DNA from: Candidatus Methanoperedens sp. BLZ2
GTDB lineage: Archaea; Halobacteriota; Methanosarcinia; Methanosarcinales; Methanoperedenaceae
Reading direction: 5' to 3'
DNA length: 64,000 nt
Assembly: GCF_002487355.1 (NCBI RefSeq)
Contig: NZ_NTMG01000041.1
Coordinates: 1 to 64,000, forward strand
Below are positions 17,112 through 24,965 of the stretch, in pieces. A model generated the notes under the pieces. That model did not search any database and was not told the origin of the DNA. It saw only the letters and a program-made list of their open reading frames with translations. The translations under genes and the position numbers were made by a program. How positions within the stretch are numbered: position 1 is the stretch's first letter; each line of letters starts with the position of its first letter.

Positions 17112-18272
17112 TCATGTCACAATTTCTTCTATTCTTTCCTGTTCGATCGCCTTTCTTATTTCCATTGCCATTCGCCTTCCGGTGCTCATGGGTTTGCGCC
17201 AGAGCGTGTTACCATACGGATGCCCTACAGAAACATGAACATTTGTCCCTCCGCCAACACGCGGCGCCACATCATAAACATAGAAATTAAGGTCTTTGTC
17301 AACGCATGTCTGAAGACAGAACGGTCCAATGATTCCGGGTTCATAATATTTCTGGGTTGCTTTGACATATTTTTCAGCAAGTTCAAATGCATCCTCCAGT
17401 AAAGATTCACGTAAGGTCGCGGAATTATGGCCGCATACTGTATATTCAGGAGTAAGCTGGCGTTCGTTCAACGCGATCTGCTGGGGAGCAGGAAGACGAA
17501 CATGTCCGTCAAGACTTGTCTCAAAGCGCCAATCAATACCGAGAAGCTCTACCCTGCTCATCTTTTCTTCAAGTGGTGAATAGAACATATCAAGGTTAAA
17601 TACAGGCCCGATGACATATCTCTCGATCCGGGCGCTTGCAAGCGCTTCTTTTGTGATTATCCCCTGTTTCAGGAAGGCCTCTGATTTTTTCCTGTATTCA
17701 TCAAAAGATGCTGCGGTGAAGAAACCTCGTTCCAGTTTCTTAACAGCATGAGGTAATTTCACCATAACAAGGCTGTCGATATCTTCAGGGCTTGCTATTT
17801 TCTCCGGATACGGAAGTCCTGCTTTTTCAAGAAGCCAGTAATAATCCCGTTCCTCTCCCCGCTCTTCGCTCCTGAGAAGGTTTCGGCTTCCGAACATTGG
17901 AACCTTGAAATTATTTTCAATTTCATCTATCCCGCAATACGATGTAAAAGAGCGGTTTGGAATAAAGATCGTATTTTTCTCCCTCATCTTTTTCTGGTTC
18001 TGCGGCTTCATTATCTCATTGAATTTAGAATAAATATCAGCGCTGTCAACTATTCCCCGAATGAGATTGCCATTTATTCTGTGGGCCTTAAAATATTGTG
18101 TGTAGGTTTTTTCCCGTCCTTTCTCACATACTGCATATGTCCTGAAACCCTCTTCTACTGCCCCATCACATACGTCCAGTGCCGAATGTGATGCCAGTAC
18201 ACCTATCGTAGTTTCACTGATATCATATTCGCATAGTACTTCGGTTATTTCCTTCCGTTCTATCATACTCAC
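17112..18272 (-). CDS. purP: Formate-dependent AICAR formyl-ligase
   Basis: 386 aa ATP-grasp protein with VLASHSALDVCDGAVEEGFRTYAVCEKGRE at the N-terminus, then IFIPNRSFTSYCGID, VKLPHAVKKLERGFF and GPFCLQTC...YDVAPRVGGGTNVH. This is the PurP family, which uses formate and ATP to formylate AICAR to FAICAR in archaeal purine synthesis, replacing the folate-dependent step of PurH. Followed by manC; there is no metabolic link between the two. Confidence 0.92.
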   Translation of the reverse strand: MSMIERKEITEVLCEYDISETTIGVLASHSALDVCDGAVEEGFRTYAVCEKGREKTYTQYFKAHRINGNLIRGIVDSADIYSKFNEIMKPQNQKKMREKNTIFIPNRSFTSYCGIDEIENNFKVPMFGSRNLLRSEERGEERDYYWLLEKAGLPYPEKIASPEDIDSLVMVKLPHAVKKLERGFFTAASFDEYRKKSEAFLKQGIITKEALASARIERYVIGPVFNLDMFYSPLEEKMSRVELLGIDWRFETSLDGHVRLPAPQQIALNERQLTPEYTVCGHNSATLRESLLEDAFELAEKYVKATQKYYEPGIIGPFCLQTCVDKDLNFYVYDVAPRVGGGTNVHVSVGHPYGNTLWRKPMSTGRRMAMEIRKAIEQERIEEIVT

Positions 18273-18331
18273 CTGTAAGTTTTAAGAGTCCATGAATGTT
18301 GCGTTTTTAAACACAAAAATTTGTGTTTATT

Positions 18332-19096
18332 TTATTTTATGTTTTCAGCAATTATTATGTTCGAACGTCCTTTCTTGATCTTTTTGATCAGACCCCGGTC
18401 TTCAAGGTCGGCGATCATGAGGCTGACCTTTGCTTCACCATATATCACTTCTTTTCTCAAGTCCTTCTGGGTTATTCTTCCGCCTTTTTTCAATATTATA
18501 TCATATAGTTCCTTGAGGTCATCGGGAAGTTCGATCCGGCTACTTTCTTCTTTTTTCTCTAGCTTTTCGGGAGGCAAAGGTACAGGTTCATCGATTATTG
18601 GAACGGCTGGCTTCTTTTTTTTCTTCCATATAAAGATAATAACCGAAATAATAATTAAAGCAACAAGAACAGTGAGAAAAGTTATGATATAATTTGTGTA
18701 ATCCGCCTGTTTTGTGTCTAATTCCCCGGTCAGGCTTATATTCCCGAGATACTCATAATCCGAATCAATAGGTGGAAACAGAATAAGATCAAGGTTCTTT
18801 GAATCATCAGGATTGTTTATCCGGAGTTTCTCTTCACCGGATAATTCCAGGATATTATTGTAATAATATTTAGCTTTGATATCATAACTTCCAGGTGAAA
18901 TATCAAAAGAATATGTTCCATCTCCGGAAACTTTATATTGCATCCTGGTGGAATTTTCTTCTATTTCCACTATCGCATTCTTAAGGGGCTTATCAAGTTC
19001 TGACCATTCATATATGCTGCCGTATACCTTTGCTGCCTGGGCGCCAGAGATCAGGATGGTTATTAGAATTATCAATAAAATAATTCGTCTTTTCAT
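18332..19096 (-). CDS. Membrane-bound winged-helix regulator with exported carboxypeptidase-regulatory-like domain
   Basis: Domain order: signal peptide (residues 1-22, MKRRIILLIILITILISG), an outside beta domain of the CarboxypepD_reg kind (GTYSFDISPGSYDIKAKYYY), a single membrane helix (YIITFLTVLVALIIISVIIFIW), a basic/proline-rich stretch (KKKKKP), then a C-terminal winged helix (LYDIILKKGGRITQKDLRKE, IADLEDRGLIKKIKKG). Such proteins can couple an outside signal directly to transcription. I take the ATG at 19096 as start because it gives a normal signal peptide. Ligand and target are unknown. Confidence 0.75.
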   Translation of the reverse strand: MKRRIILLIILITILISGAQAAKVYGSIYEWSELDKPLKNAIVEIEENSTRMQYKVSGDGTYSFDISPGSYDIKAKYYYNNILELSGEEKLRINNPDDSKNLDLILFPPIDSDYEYLGNISLTGELDTKQADYTNYIITFLTVLVALIIISVIIFIWKKKKKPAVPIIDEPVPLPPEKLEKKEESSRIELPDDLKELYDIILKKGGRITQKDLRKEVIYGEAKVSLMIADLEDRGLIKKIKKGRSNIIIAENIK

Positions 19097-19296
19097 GAAC
19101 ACATATTCTAATCTCAAAATATGGTATATATAGTTTATTATAAAGCCAAAAAAGCGTTTATAATGTTTTGTAAAGAATTATCATGCATAAAAAAACTTAA
19201 TTTTTTAATCACATAAAAGTATATTTATGTAATCTGTCATTATAGTATTGGGTATGCAATCGCGAATGCGGTTGAAATATAGAAGGAGGAAAAAAC

Positions 19297-20256
19297 ATGA
19301 AACCCACAAATATATTCAGGATATTAACACCCCTGATCCTGGCGCTGTTCATCCTGAGCTTATTCTCAGGAAGTGTTGCGGCACAGACAACAGCCAGAGA
19401 ACAGTATGAAAAAACAAAAGAGCAATACCAGGTACAAAAAGAAAAGTTCGACAATACAAGAAAGCAATTCGAAGATGCGAAAAAACTCTTTGAGGAGGCT
19501 AACAAGAAATTTAAAAATGTACGAGACAATAAATCAGATAACAGGTCAAAAGAAGAATTGATGGAAAAGGCCAGGGAATATATCCTCAGGGCAATAAACC
19601 ATACCGAAGCGCAACTTCAGGTAATGAAGAACAGGCTTGATAATCCTGAAAATAAAGGAATATTGGCCTCTGATGCTATAAAGATCATTGATGCACATAC
19701 TGCACAGCTTGAACAGATGAAAGGAAATGTCAGCCAGGCAACTACTATCGATGAAATTAGAGCTGCCCATAAAGAACTGGCAGGAATTGTAGCTAAGATA
19801 AATCTTGAAACACGTTATTTCATGGGAATGGTGCTAAACCACAGGATCGACAATTTTATAAACCAGACAGATAACGTTTCAGCAAAAGTGGATGATGCTG
19901 TTGCAAAATTGAAAGCTAACGGTACAGATACAGAAGAACTTGAGTCCGATGCAGCAGAATTCAAGAACAAGGTAAAAGAAGCAAAAGACATCCAGGCCCA
20001 AACAGTGGCTTTATTTGCAACTCATTCCGGATTTGCTGCAGATGGCACTGTTACGAATGAAAAAGATGCCAGGGATTTCCTTAAAAAGGCAAATGAACTA
20101 CAAAGAGATACGATCAAAAGATTGAAAGAAGCAGGCAAACAGTTGATAGAATTCGGTAAAGAATTCAGAAAACTTGCCCGTGGAAAAGTAAAAGTTAGTG
20201 AGAAAGGCGAACTGGAAATAAACGGTGAAGCCACTACTACACTTACTGCCAAGTAA
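19297..20256 (+). CDS. Exported coiled-coil protein
   Basis: 319 aa. A signal peptide (residues about 7-29, ending SGSVAAQ) is followed by a long charged coiled coil (residues 32-100, repeats of the KEQYQVQKEKFDN kind) and further helices with several NxT/S sequons. No catalytic motif. It probably lies in the pseudoperiplasm or is bound to the S-layer. A strong AGGAGG precedes the start. The lipoprotein at 20271 follows by 14 bases and is presumably cotranscribed. Family unrecognised. Confidence 0.75.
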   Translation: MKPTNIFRILTPLILALFILSLFSGSVAAQTTAREQYEKTKEQYQVQKEKFDNTRKQFEDAKKLFEEANKKFKNVRDNKSDNRSKEELMEKAREYILRAINHTEAQLQVMKNRLDNPENKGILASDAIKIIDAHTAQLEQMKGNVSQATTIDEIRAAHKELAGIVAKINLETRYFMGMVLNHRIDNFINQTDNVSAKVDDAVAKLKANGTDTEELESDAAEFKNKVKEAKDIQAQTVALFATHSGFAADGTVTNEKDARDFLKKANELQRDTIKRLKEAGKQLIEFGKEFRKLARGKVKVSEKGELEINGEATTTLTAK

Positions 20257-20270
20257 AGGAGAATAAAAAT

Positions 20271-20576
20271 ATGAAATGGATTTATATCTTAATAGTGCTG
20301 GTTGTAGCGGCCTCAGCTTCAGGTTGCGTTGATAAGAATCAGGCTGAAACAACTGGACAGACCCCTGCCCAGACATCGGTTTCACCTGGTGAACCTGGTG
20401 AAGCAGCAGTTACACCCGGAGCAGTTGTAACTCCGGTAATTGCAACTCCGTCAGCAGGATCACCGGCAGTTTCACCGGCACCTGATGACCTTTTTGGGAC
20501 AGAAAGTAATCTATCTGCAATAGATACTACGTTTAATGATATGAATATGGAAATTTCCTTATTGGATACCATTTAG
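20271..20576 (+). CDS. Small Pro/Thr-rich lipoprotein
   Basis: 101 aa. Signal peptide with lipobox ASGC (lipid Cys at about residue 19), then a low-complexity linker rich in Pro, Thr, Val and Ala, and an Asp/Asn-containing tail (FNDMNMEISLLDTI). Such linkers hold a short domain away from the membrane. It may partner the coiled-coil protein before it. GGAG lies nine bases before the start. Confidence 0.7.
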   Translation: MKWIYILIVLVVAASASGCVDKNQAETTGQTPAQTSVSPGEPGEAAVTPGAVVTPVIATPSAGSPAVSPAPDDLFGTESNLSAIDTTFNDMNMEISLLDTI

Positions 20577-20633
20577 GGTAGATGCAGGAGCATTTACCTT
20601 TCTTTTTTAAAAAACGAAAAAAAAGAAAAAAAT

Positions 20634-20659
20634 TTAAGAAGAATATGAATTCTTCTTAA
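20634..20659. terminator. Bidirectional terminator hairpin between rpl12 and the lipoprotein gene
   Basis: A perfect 11-bp stem (TTAAGAAGAAT at 20634-20644, ATTCTTCTTAA at 20649-20659) with loop ATGA overlaps the rpl12 stop codon. On the minus strand it is followed by long T tracts (complement of 20604-20633), the usual archaeal termination signal; T tracts also face the convergent lipoprotein gene on the plus strand. Confidence 0.75.
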
Positions 20660-20970
20660 CCGAACAAGGCGCCGAGGCCTTCCATTCCGCTTTCTTCAGC
20701 TTTCTCTTTGGATTTTTCATCTGCCTTTGGAGCTTCAGCTGCTGCCGGGGCTGCCGCTGCTGCTGCTGCCGGGGCTGCTGCTGCCGGGGCTGCAAATGCT
20801 GCCTTTGCAATGGCCTCTTCGATATTGACTCCATCAAGGGCTGAAACGAGTGCTTTTGCCCTTACTGCATCAACTTCAACACCTGCTGCTTTGATAACAG
20901 CGGTTATTCCTTCTTCAGTTACTTTCTTTCCTGCGCTGTGTAATAATAGCGCTGCATATACGTATTCCAT
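20656..20970 (-). CDS. rpl12: Large-subunit ribosomal protein P1/L12
   Basis: 104 aa starting [20 protein letters not shown], the N-terminal dimerisation and P0-binding domain of archaeal P1. An alanine-rich hinge follows and the tail ends [10 protein letters not shown], the factor-recruiting peptide. Present in several dimers on the stalk, recruiting EF1A and EF2. I use the ATG at 20970 (GGTGA upstream) rather than 20979. Last gene of rpl1-rpl10-rpl12. Confidence 0.96.
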   Translation of the reverse strand: MEYVYAALLLHSAGKKVTEEGITAVIKAAGVEVDAVRAKALVSALDGVNIEEAIAKAAFAAPAAAAPAAAAAAAPAAAEAPKADEKSKEKAEESGMEGLGALFG

Positions 20971-21000
20971 TTTAATCACCTTTTATTGAATTTAACCAAA

Positions 21001-21020
21001 TAACGGGCCAAAGCCCGTTA
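21001..21020 (-). promoter_or_regulatory. Intercistronic hairpin between rpl10 and rpl12
   Basis: TAACGGGC (21001-21008) and GCCCGTTA (21013-21020) form a perfect 8-bp stem with loop CAAA or its complement. In the mRNA it lies 25 bases after the rpl10 stop and 30 bases before the rpl12 start, with no T tract behind it in the direction of transcription, so it is more likely an RNA processing or stability element than a terminator. It could help provide the excess of L12 over L10. Confidence 0.55.
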
Positions 21021-21044
21021 TAAATCTTTTTTTTGTTTTTTTCT

Positions 21045-21965
21045 TCACTTGGGTGCTGCTGCAACCTTCTCCTTTATTTTGCTGCTGACGGAGTTAGCGT
21101 CTTTTGCCATTGCCAATCTGGCAATAGACATCATCTGCGCATTTGCTTTTCCAAGCAGTACATCGATGATTTCCGGCATCATGATTTCAGCATTTATTGC
21201 AAGATTCCTTGATTGCGATGCTGCCTTTGTGAGCAGTGTGCTGATAGTTGCTTTAGCCGGATAAGCTGAGTTGACTGACAAATTGAATGCATGTTGGACT
21301 GCCAACGTCAGATTATTTGTATAAGTGGTCTCATCGACCGACAGGATCTTTGATTCATAGATCATGCCATTTTCATAAACAGCACGAAGGTCAAGGCCCA
21401 GTTCCATGGGGTGTATTTCAAGGCGTGAAAGGATAGATGCAAGTTTTGCATCAACAACATCGCCTTTTTTAGCCACGGTCTTTGTCTGGCGGATAACGAC
21501 TTTTCCACCTTCGATGCCTGCCGGGATTCCTGCTCCAGTCAATTCTCCGACTATCGGGCCGGGTGGGAAAGAAGTCGGTCCTTTCTCGACTACTATATCC
21601 TTTGGAGCGATGCCTCCTGGCTTCATTGGTGCAGAGGTCTTTCCTTTATCCAGGATCTTAAAGAGTTTGAAAGGATTCTCGTTAGTAAATAATAACGCGG
21701 TCTGATCTTCAACATATTTGTTTATCTGCTTAACTTCATCGGATGATTCAGCAAGCGCACGGTCAATTAGAGAATTCCTGCACATCTTGAGATCTGCAAT
21801 ACCGCGCAGGCTCTTTCTCATCAGCTGGAGCTGGTTAGATGGAATTCCTGTAACTCCTACAATACCGACTGAAGAATGAGTCGTTATAAGTCTTTTTATA
21901 TCCTCAATTTCATCTTTTTTCCATTTTGGGATATGAATACTGTGGTGTACTAGTTCAGTTGACAT
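21045..21965 (-). CDS. rpl10: Large-subunit ribosomal protein P0/L10
   Basis: 306 aa. VHHSIHIPKWKKDEIEDIKRLI, GVTGIPSNQLQLMRKSLRG and GPTSFPPGPIVGELTGAGIPAGIEGGKV are diagnostic of archaeal P0. It anchors the stalk to rRNA and binds the L12 dimers through C-terminal helices (YPAKATISTLLTKA...). The protein ends KIKEKVAAAPK and lacks the acidic tail with GLGALFG that most archaeal and eukaryotic P0 proteins share with P1. It starts two bases after the rpl1 stop. Confidence 0.95.
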   Translation of the reverse strand: MSTELVHHSIHIPKWKKDEIEDIKRLITTHSSVGIVGVTGIPSNQLQLMRKSLRGIADLKMCRNSLIDRALAESSDEVKQINKYVEDQTALLFTNENPFKLFKILDKGKTSAPMKPGGIAPKDIVVEKGPTSFPPGPIVGELTGAGIPAGIEGGKVVIRQTKTVAKKGDVVDAKLASILSRLEIHPMELGLDLRAVYENGMIYESKILSVDETTYTNNLTLAVQHAFNLSVNSAYPAKATISTLLTKAASQSRNLAINAEIMMPEIIDVLLGKANAQMMSIARLAMAKDANSVSSKIKEKVAAAPK

Positions 21966-21966
21966 T

Positions 21967-22608
21967 TTATACCACCTTTATTGCCGGCCCCATTGTGGAT
22001 TTTACATAGATCGATTTGACGTTATACATGCCGCGTTCGTACCTGTGCTCAATACGGTTGATTATCGCCTCGATATTCTGGGATAATTTCACAGGATCCA
22101 TATCCTTTTTACCCACCGCAATATGGAATGTCATTTTATCCTTGGACCTTACTTTTATTGAGTTCTTGGACTTGTTTATTACCTGAACGACATCCTTATC
22201 CGGGGTCAATGGTATAGGCATTTTCCCCCTGGGACCAAGCACCTGGCCAAGGGTTTTACCGATCAGAGGCATGTATGCTGCTTCTGCTATGAAGAAATTC
22301 ACTTCTTCTGCTAAATTTTTTGTTCGTGTTTTGTCTTCTCCGAGAATACTTATCTCTTCGGGATCAAAAACATAATCTGCACCAGCAGCTTTCGCCCTCT
22401 GGGCAGTATCACCTTTTGCAAATACCGCGATCTTTATAGGTCTTCCCAGGCCGTTTGGCAGGATTATTTCTTCATCAAGCCTGTTTGTAGGCTGGTTCAT
22501 ATCAAGATTTTTAAGGTTGATAGCCAGATCAACGCTTTCTGCAAATTTTCGCTCCGGAGACTTTTCCAGAGCCTGCTTGACAGCTTCTAATACTTTTTCA
22601 TGTTCCAA
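21967..22608 (-). CDS. rpl1: Large-subunit ribosomal protein L1
   Basis: 213 aa in the chosen frame. FAESVDLAINLKNLDMNQPTNR, ILPNGLGRPIKIAVFAKG and GPRGKMPIPLTPDKDVVQVI are unmistakable L1 blocks. I place the start at a TTG (22608), because GGAGG lies eight bases upstream and the family starts here; the open frame to 22722 is leader. L1 also represses its own operon by binding leader or early mRNA in archaea and bacteria; a hairpin just upstream is a candidate site. No L11 gene precedes it. Confidence 0.95.
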   Translation of the reverse strand: MEHEKVLEAVKQALEKSPERKFAESVDLAINLKNLDMNQPTNRLDEEIILPNGLGRPIKIAVFAKGDTAQRAKAAGADYVFDPEEISILGEDKTRTKNLAEEVNFFIAEAAYMPLIGKTLGQVLGPRGKMPIPLTPDKDVVQVINKSKNSIKVRSKDKMTFHIAVGKKDMDPVKLSQNIEAIINRIEHRYERGMYNVKSIYVKSTMGPAIKVV

Positions 22609-22619
22609 TATAATTCCTC

Positions 22620-22649
22620 CCGTAGTTATTCGACTATTGTCTCCTACGG
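22620..22649 (-). promoter_or_regulatory. Leader hairpin overlapping the rpl1 Shine-Dalgarno, candidate L1 autoregulatory site
   Basis: In mRNA sense: stem CCGTAG/CTACGG, an asymmetric internal loop (GA against GAATAA), an inner GAC/GTC stem and an AATA loop. The stem's 3' strand runs directly into GGGAGG, the ribosome site of the TTG start. A stem-asymmetric loop-stem shape next to the L1 start is what L1 repressor sites look like, but I did not match the sequence to a known site. Confidence 0.45.
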
Positions 22650-22722
22650 ATGATAGGGGAGTACTCTTTTCTACTATAAAGTACTTTAAGCTATCGGTTA
22701 AGTGAGCAATATAATCAAACAA

Positions 22723-23077
22723 TTTAAGATTTCAACAGCGTAAATTTTTAAAGTACACCCGAAAAAACCATAAGCTAATTAAAAGTGAAATCCCCACTCT
22801 CCAACCTGCCTGATTTATCATTCCAGCCGTTTGGTAAAATGTATTATCTTTTGCTCCATTCCTCTAAATTAAGTAGCACCCATAAATAAGCTGGTGTGAA
22901 TAAAGTAGTACTAAGATAGTTATACAGGAATAAAGGGGTACAATGTTGATTTTATACTTAAATAGACACATTTCAAAGTTGAATTTTAATTATTGTAATA
23001 ATATGATAGCACTAATTTCGATAAAAACCAAAAAGTTTATATGAGCATGTTAATTAGTAATTATTGCGAAGTAAATT
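22723..23077. other. Divergent intergenic region rpl1 / small SH3-like gene
   Basis: About 350 AT-rich bases with no credible gene. It must hold the ribosomal operon promoter (minus strand) and, on the plus strand, a TATA-like AAAAAGTTTATATG at about 23029-23042 for the small gene at 23112. Confidence 0.5.
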
Positions 23078-23101
23078 TGCCTGGTTTGATTAAACCTGGC
23101 A
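23078..23101 (+). promoter_or_regulatory. Leader hairpin abutting the ribosome site of the 54-aa gene
   Basis: TGCC-T-GGTTT pairs with AAACC-T-GGCA around a GATT loop, one T-T mismatch. The last base of the stem is the first of AGGAGA, the Shine-Dalgarno of the gene at 23112, so folding could affect ribosome access. About 35-50 bases after a TATA-like element. Confidence 0.5.
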
Positions 23102-23111
23102 GGAGAAATAT

Positions 23112-23276
23112 ATGAAATATACTATCGGGGACAATGTGCGATTCAAACTTGAAAATGGAGAGGTTGAAGAAGGAAATATACAATTCATCGAAAAGAGCAG
23201 GTATGAAGAAATATTCTATATAAATAGTTTCAGCAGATGGGCTTACAAAGTACCCGGGAAAAGAATAATACCGTGA
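23112..23276 (+). CDS. Small 54-aa protein, possibly SH3-like barrel
   Basis: Too short for routine gene calling. Starts MKYTIGDNVRFKLENGEVEE and ends with WAYKVPGKRIIP; AGGAGA precedes the ATG by six bases. The pattern (xIGDxVxFxLxxGxxxxGxI, then short beta strands and aromatic residues) is that of small SH3-like or KOW-like barrels that bind nucleic acid or proteins. No family name can be given. It has its own promoter-like region and a leader hairpin. Confidence 0.65.
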   Translation: MKYTIGDNVRFKLENGEVEEGNIQFIEKSRYEEIFYINSFSRWAYKVPGKRIIP

Positions 23277-23353
23277 ACCACCCGCCTTTTCGACAAGCGA
23301 TGGATTATACTTCCTATCAGTTATATAGTTAAACAGGTATTAAATGTTCCTGT

Positions 23354-24130
23354 ATGGTAATAACCCTGCTTTCAGATTTCGGGGATGTATATCCGGCGTC
23401 CATGAAAGGTGTAATACTCGGAATTAATTCCGATGTAAATATCGTGGACATCACACATTCAATACCGCGCTATGATATACGTGCCGGAGCGTTCATATTA
23501 ATGACCACGGCAAAATATTTTCCCTCAGGCACTGTCCATATAGCAGTAGTTGATCCTGGTGTCGGGACAAAAAGGCGCGAAATTGCAATCAAGGCTGTAT
23601 CCCATAATGGTGAGATCCATTATTTTATCGGGCCGGACAACGGTCTTCTTATCCCTGCCGCAAAAAGCATTGGAACGATAGAAGTATATGAAATTTCAAA
23701 TACAAATTTATTTCAAAAAAATATATCCTGCACTTTTCATGGCAGGGATATTTTTGCACCCGTGGGTGCGCATATTTCAAAAGGATCAAGGATTGAAGAT
23801 GCAGGCGGACAAATCTTTGATTATAAGGAACTTGATTTTGGGAAGGGGAAAAAAGTGAATGGTTCCATTCATGGCAGAGTCATATATATTGACTCATTCG
23901 GTAATATTATCACAAATATTTCCCGGGAATCGGTGGATTTTCTGCCCGGGGATGAATTATGGGTCGGGAAAAGAAGGGTAATATTTGGTAGTTCATATGG
24001 GTTTTTTAAAGAAGGCGACCCCCTGGTATTAGTGGGCAGCCATGGGTTTCTTGAGTTAGCAGTGAACATGGGGAATGCATCGAAAATGTTTGGTAGGAAG
24101 CAGGGGGATGAAGTAATAATTTCGATTTAA
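23354..24130 (+). CDS. SAM hydroxide adenosyltransferase (DUF62) family
   Basis: 258 aa. LLSDFGDVYPASMKGVI, VVDPGVGTKRREIA, FIGPDNGLLIPA and FHGRDIFAPVGA are the defining blocks of this family, which splits S-adenosylmethionine with water into adenosine and methionine. Asp in SDFG and the RDIFAP motif belong to the active site. The C-terminal half is the usual beta-barrel (IYIDSFGNIITNI). Length is normal. Physiological role is not well known; SAM disposal or adenosine supply. Confidence 0.92.
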   Translation: MVITLLSDFGDVYPASMKGVILGINSDVNIVDITHSIPRYDIRAGAFILMTTAKYFPSGTVHIAVVDPGVGTKRREIAIKAVSHNGEIHYFIGPDNGLLIPAAKSIGTIEVYEISNTNLFQKNISCTFHGRDIFAPVGAHISKGSRIEDAGGQIFDYKELDFGKGKKVNGSIHGRVIYIDSFGNIITNISRESVDFLPGDELWVGKRRVIFGSSYGFFKEGDPLVLVGSHGFLELAVNMGNASKMFGRKQGDEVIISI

Positions 24131-24266
24131 ATTTATGTTTCTGATGAATTTTTGGGATAAGTTATAAATAGTATTAGCTATTATTATCATTATCATAAGA
24201 ATCATAGGGCAATGTCAAGATTTTACGCTTTATGAACATTTAAAAATCCAATCTAAAAGGTGAAAT

Positions 24267-24935
24267 ATGCTACGAAAAAATGTCTCTATAAGTGATACCC
24301 ATTTAAAGATGCTCGACCCATTGCTTAAAAAACACCAGGGTAATTTATCTGCAGCAATGCGAGATATTATCGATTTCACCGGCTTTGTTACTGAAAATAT
24401 GGGAAGCCTGGAAACTGCAAAAGATCTTTTTAAAGAAAAAAATCATGCAATGGAGCAGACACGAAACCGCATTTATGGAATAACAATTCCCCTGACAATG
24501 TTCAGGTGGCTTTTAAGTAATAGAAAAAGCAGTTTACCCCCCATAAATGAAGCAATTCAGTTGTTTTCACAACAAAATATCAATAGTTATGATATCAATA
24601 CCCTTAACAAGGTAATAAATGAAGAGATCTCATTCCTGAACTGGCCTATTTCCGTGAATATCGGGAGTGAAAATGGTCAGATATCAATCCAGATAACGGG
24701 TATAGATCCTGAAATAAACAGTTTCTATGCAAAATTAATAACAATGTATCTCTCTAATAATAAGAGTCCTCAGAAAATAAGTAAACTATTGAATTATCCG
24801 GCATCTATATACATGTTATTCGGAAGTGCTTCCACTCAGGAAGAGGCACTAAAATCAATGTATGAAGCCTTTGGGGAAAATGGCCGGGATAAAATATCCG
24901 GGGAAAATGATATGGTTTTGATAGCATCATCATGA
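24267..24935 (+). CDS. Uncharacterised archaeal protein with RHH-like N-terminus
   Basis: 222 aa. The first 40 residues (KNVSISDTHLKMLDPLLKKHQGNLSAAMRDIIDF) have the strand-helix-helix pattern of ribbon-helix-helix DNA-binding proteins. The rest is a soluble alpha/beta region without known motif; WPISVNIGSENGQISIQITG looks like a beta hairpin. Could be a regulator of its own family. AGGTG precedes the ATG. Confidence 0.6.
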   Translation: MLRKNVSISDTHLKMLDPLLKKHQGNLSAAMRDIIDFTGFVTENMGSLETAKDLFKEKNHAMEQTRNRIYGITIPLTMFRWLLSNRKSSLPPINEAIQLFSQQNINSYDINTLNKVINEEISFLNWPISVNIGSENGQISIQITGIDPEINSFYAKLITMYLSNNKSPQKISKLLNYPASIYMLFGSASTQEEALKSMYEAFGENGRDKISGENDMVLIASS

Positions 24936-24965
24936 CTCCTATATTTGCTTAACGCAAAGCATGTC

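Noticed and set aside
20740-20800. GCT/GCC triplet repeat as microsatellite
   Set aside because: It encodes the normal alanine-rich hinge of L12.
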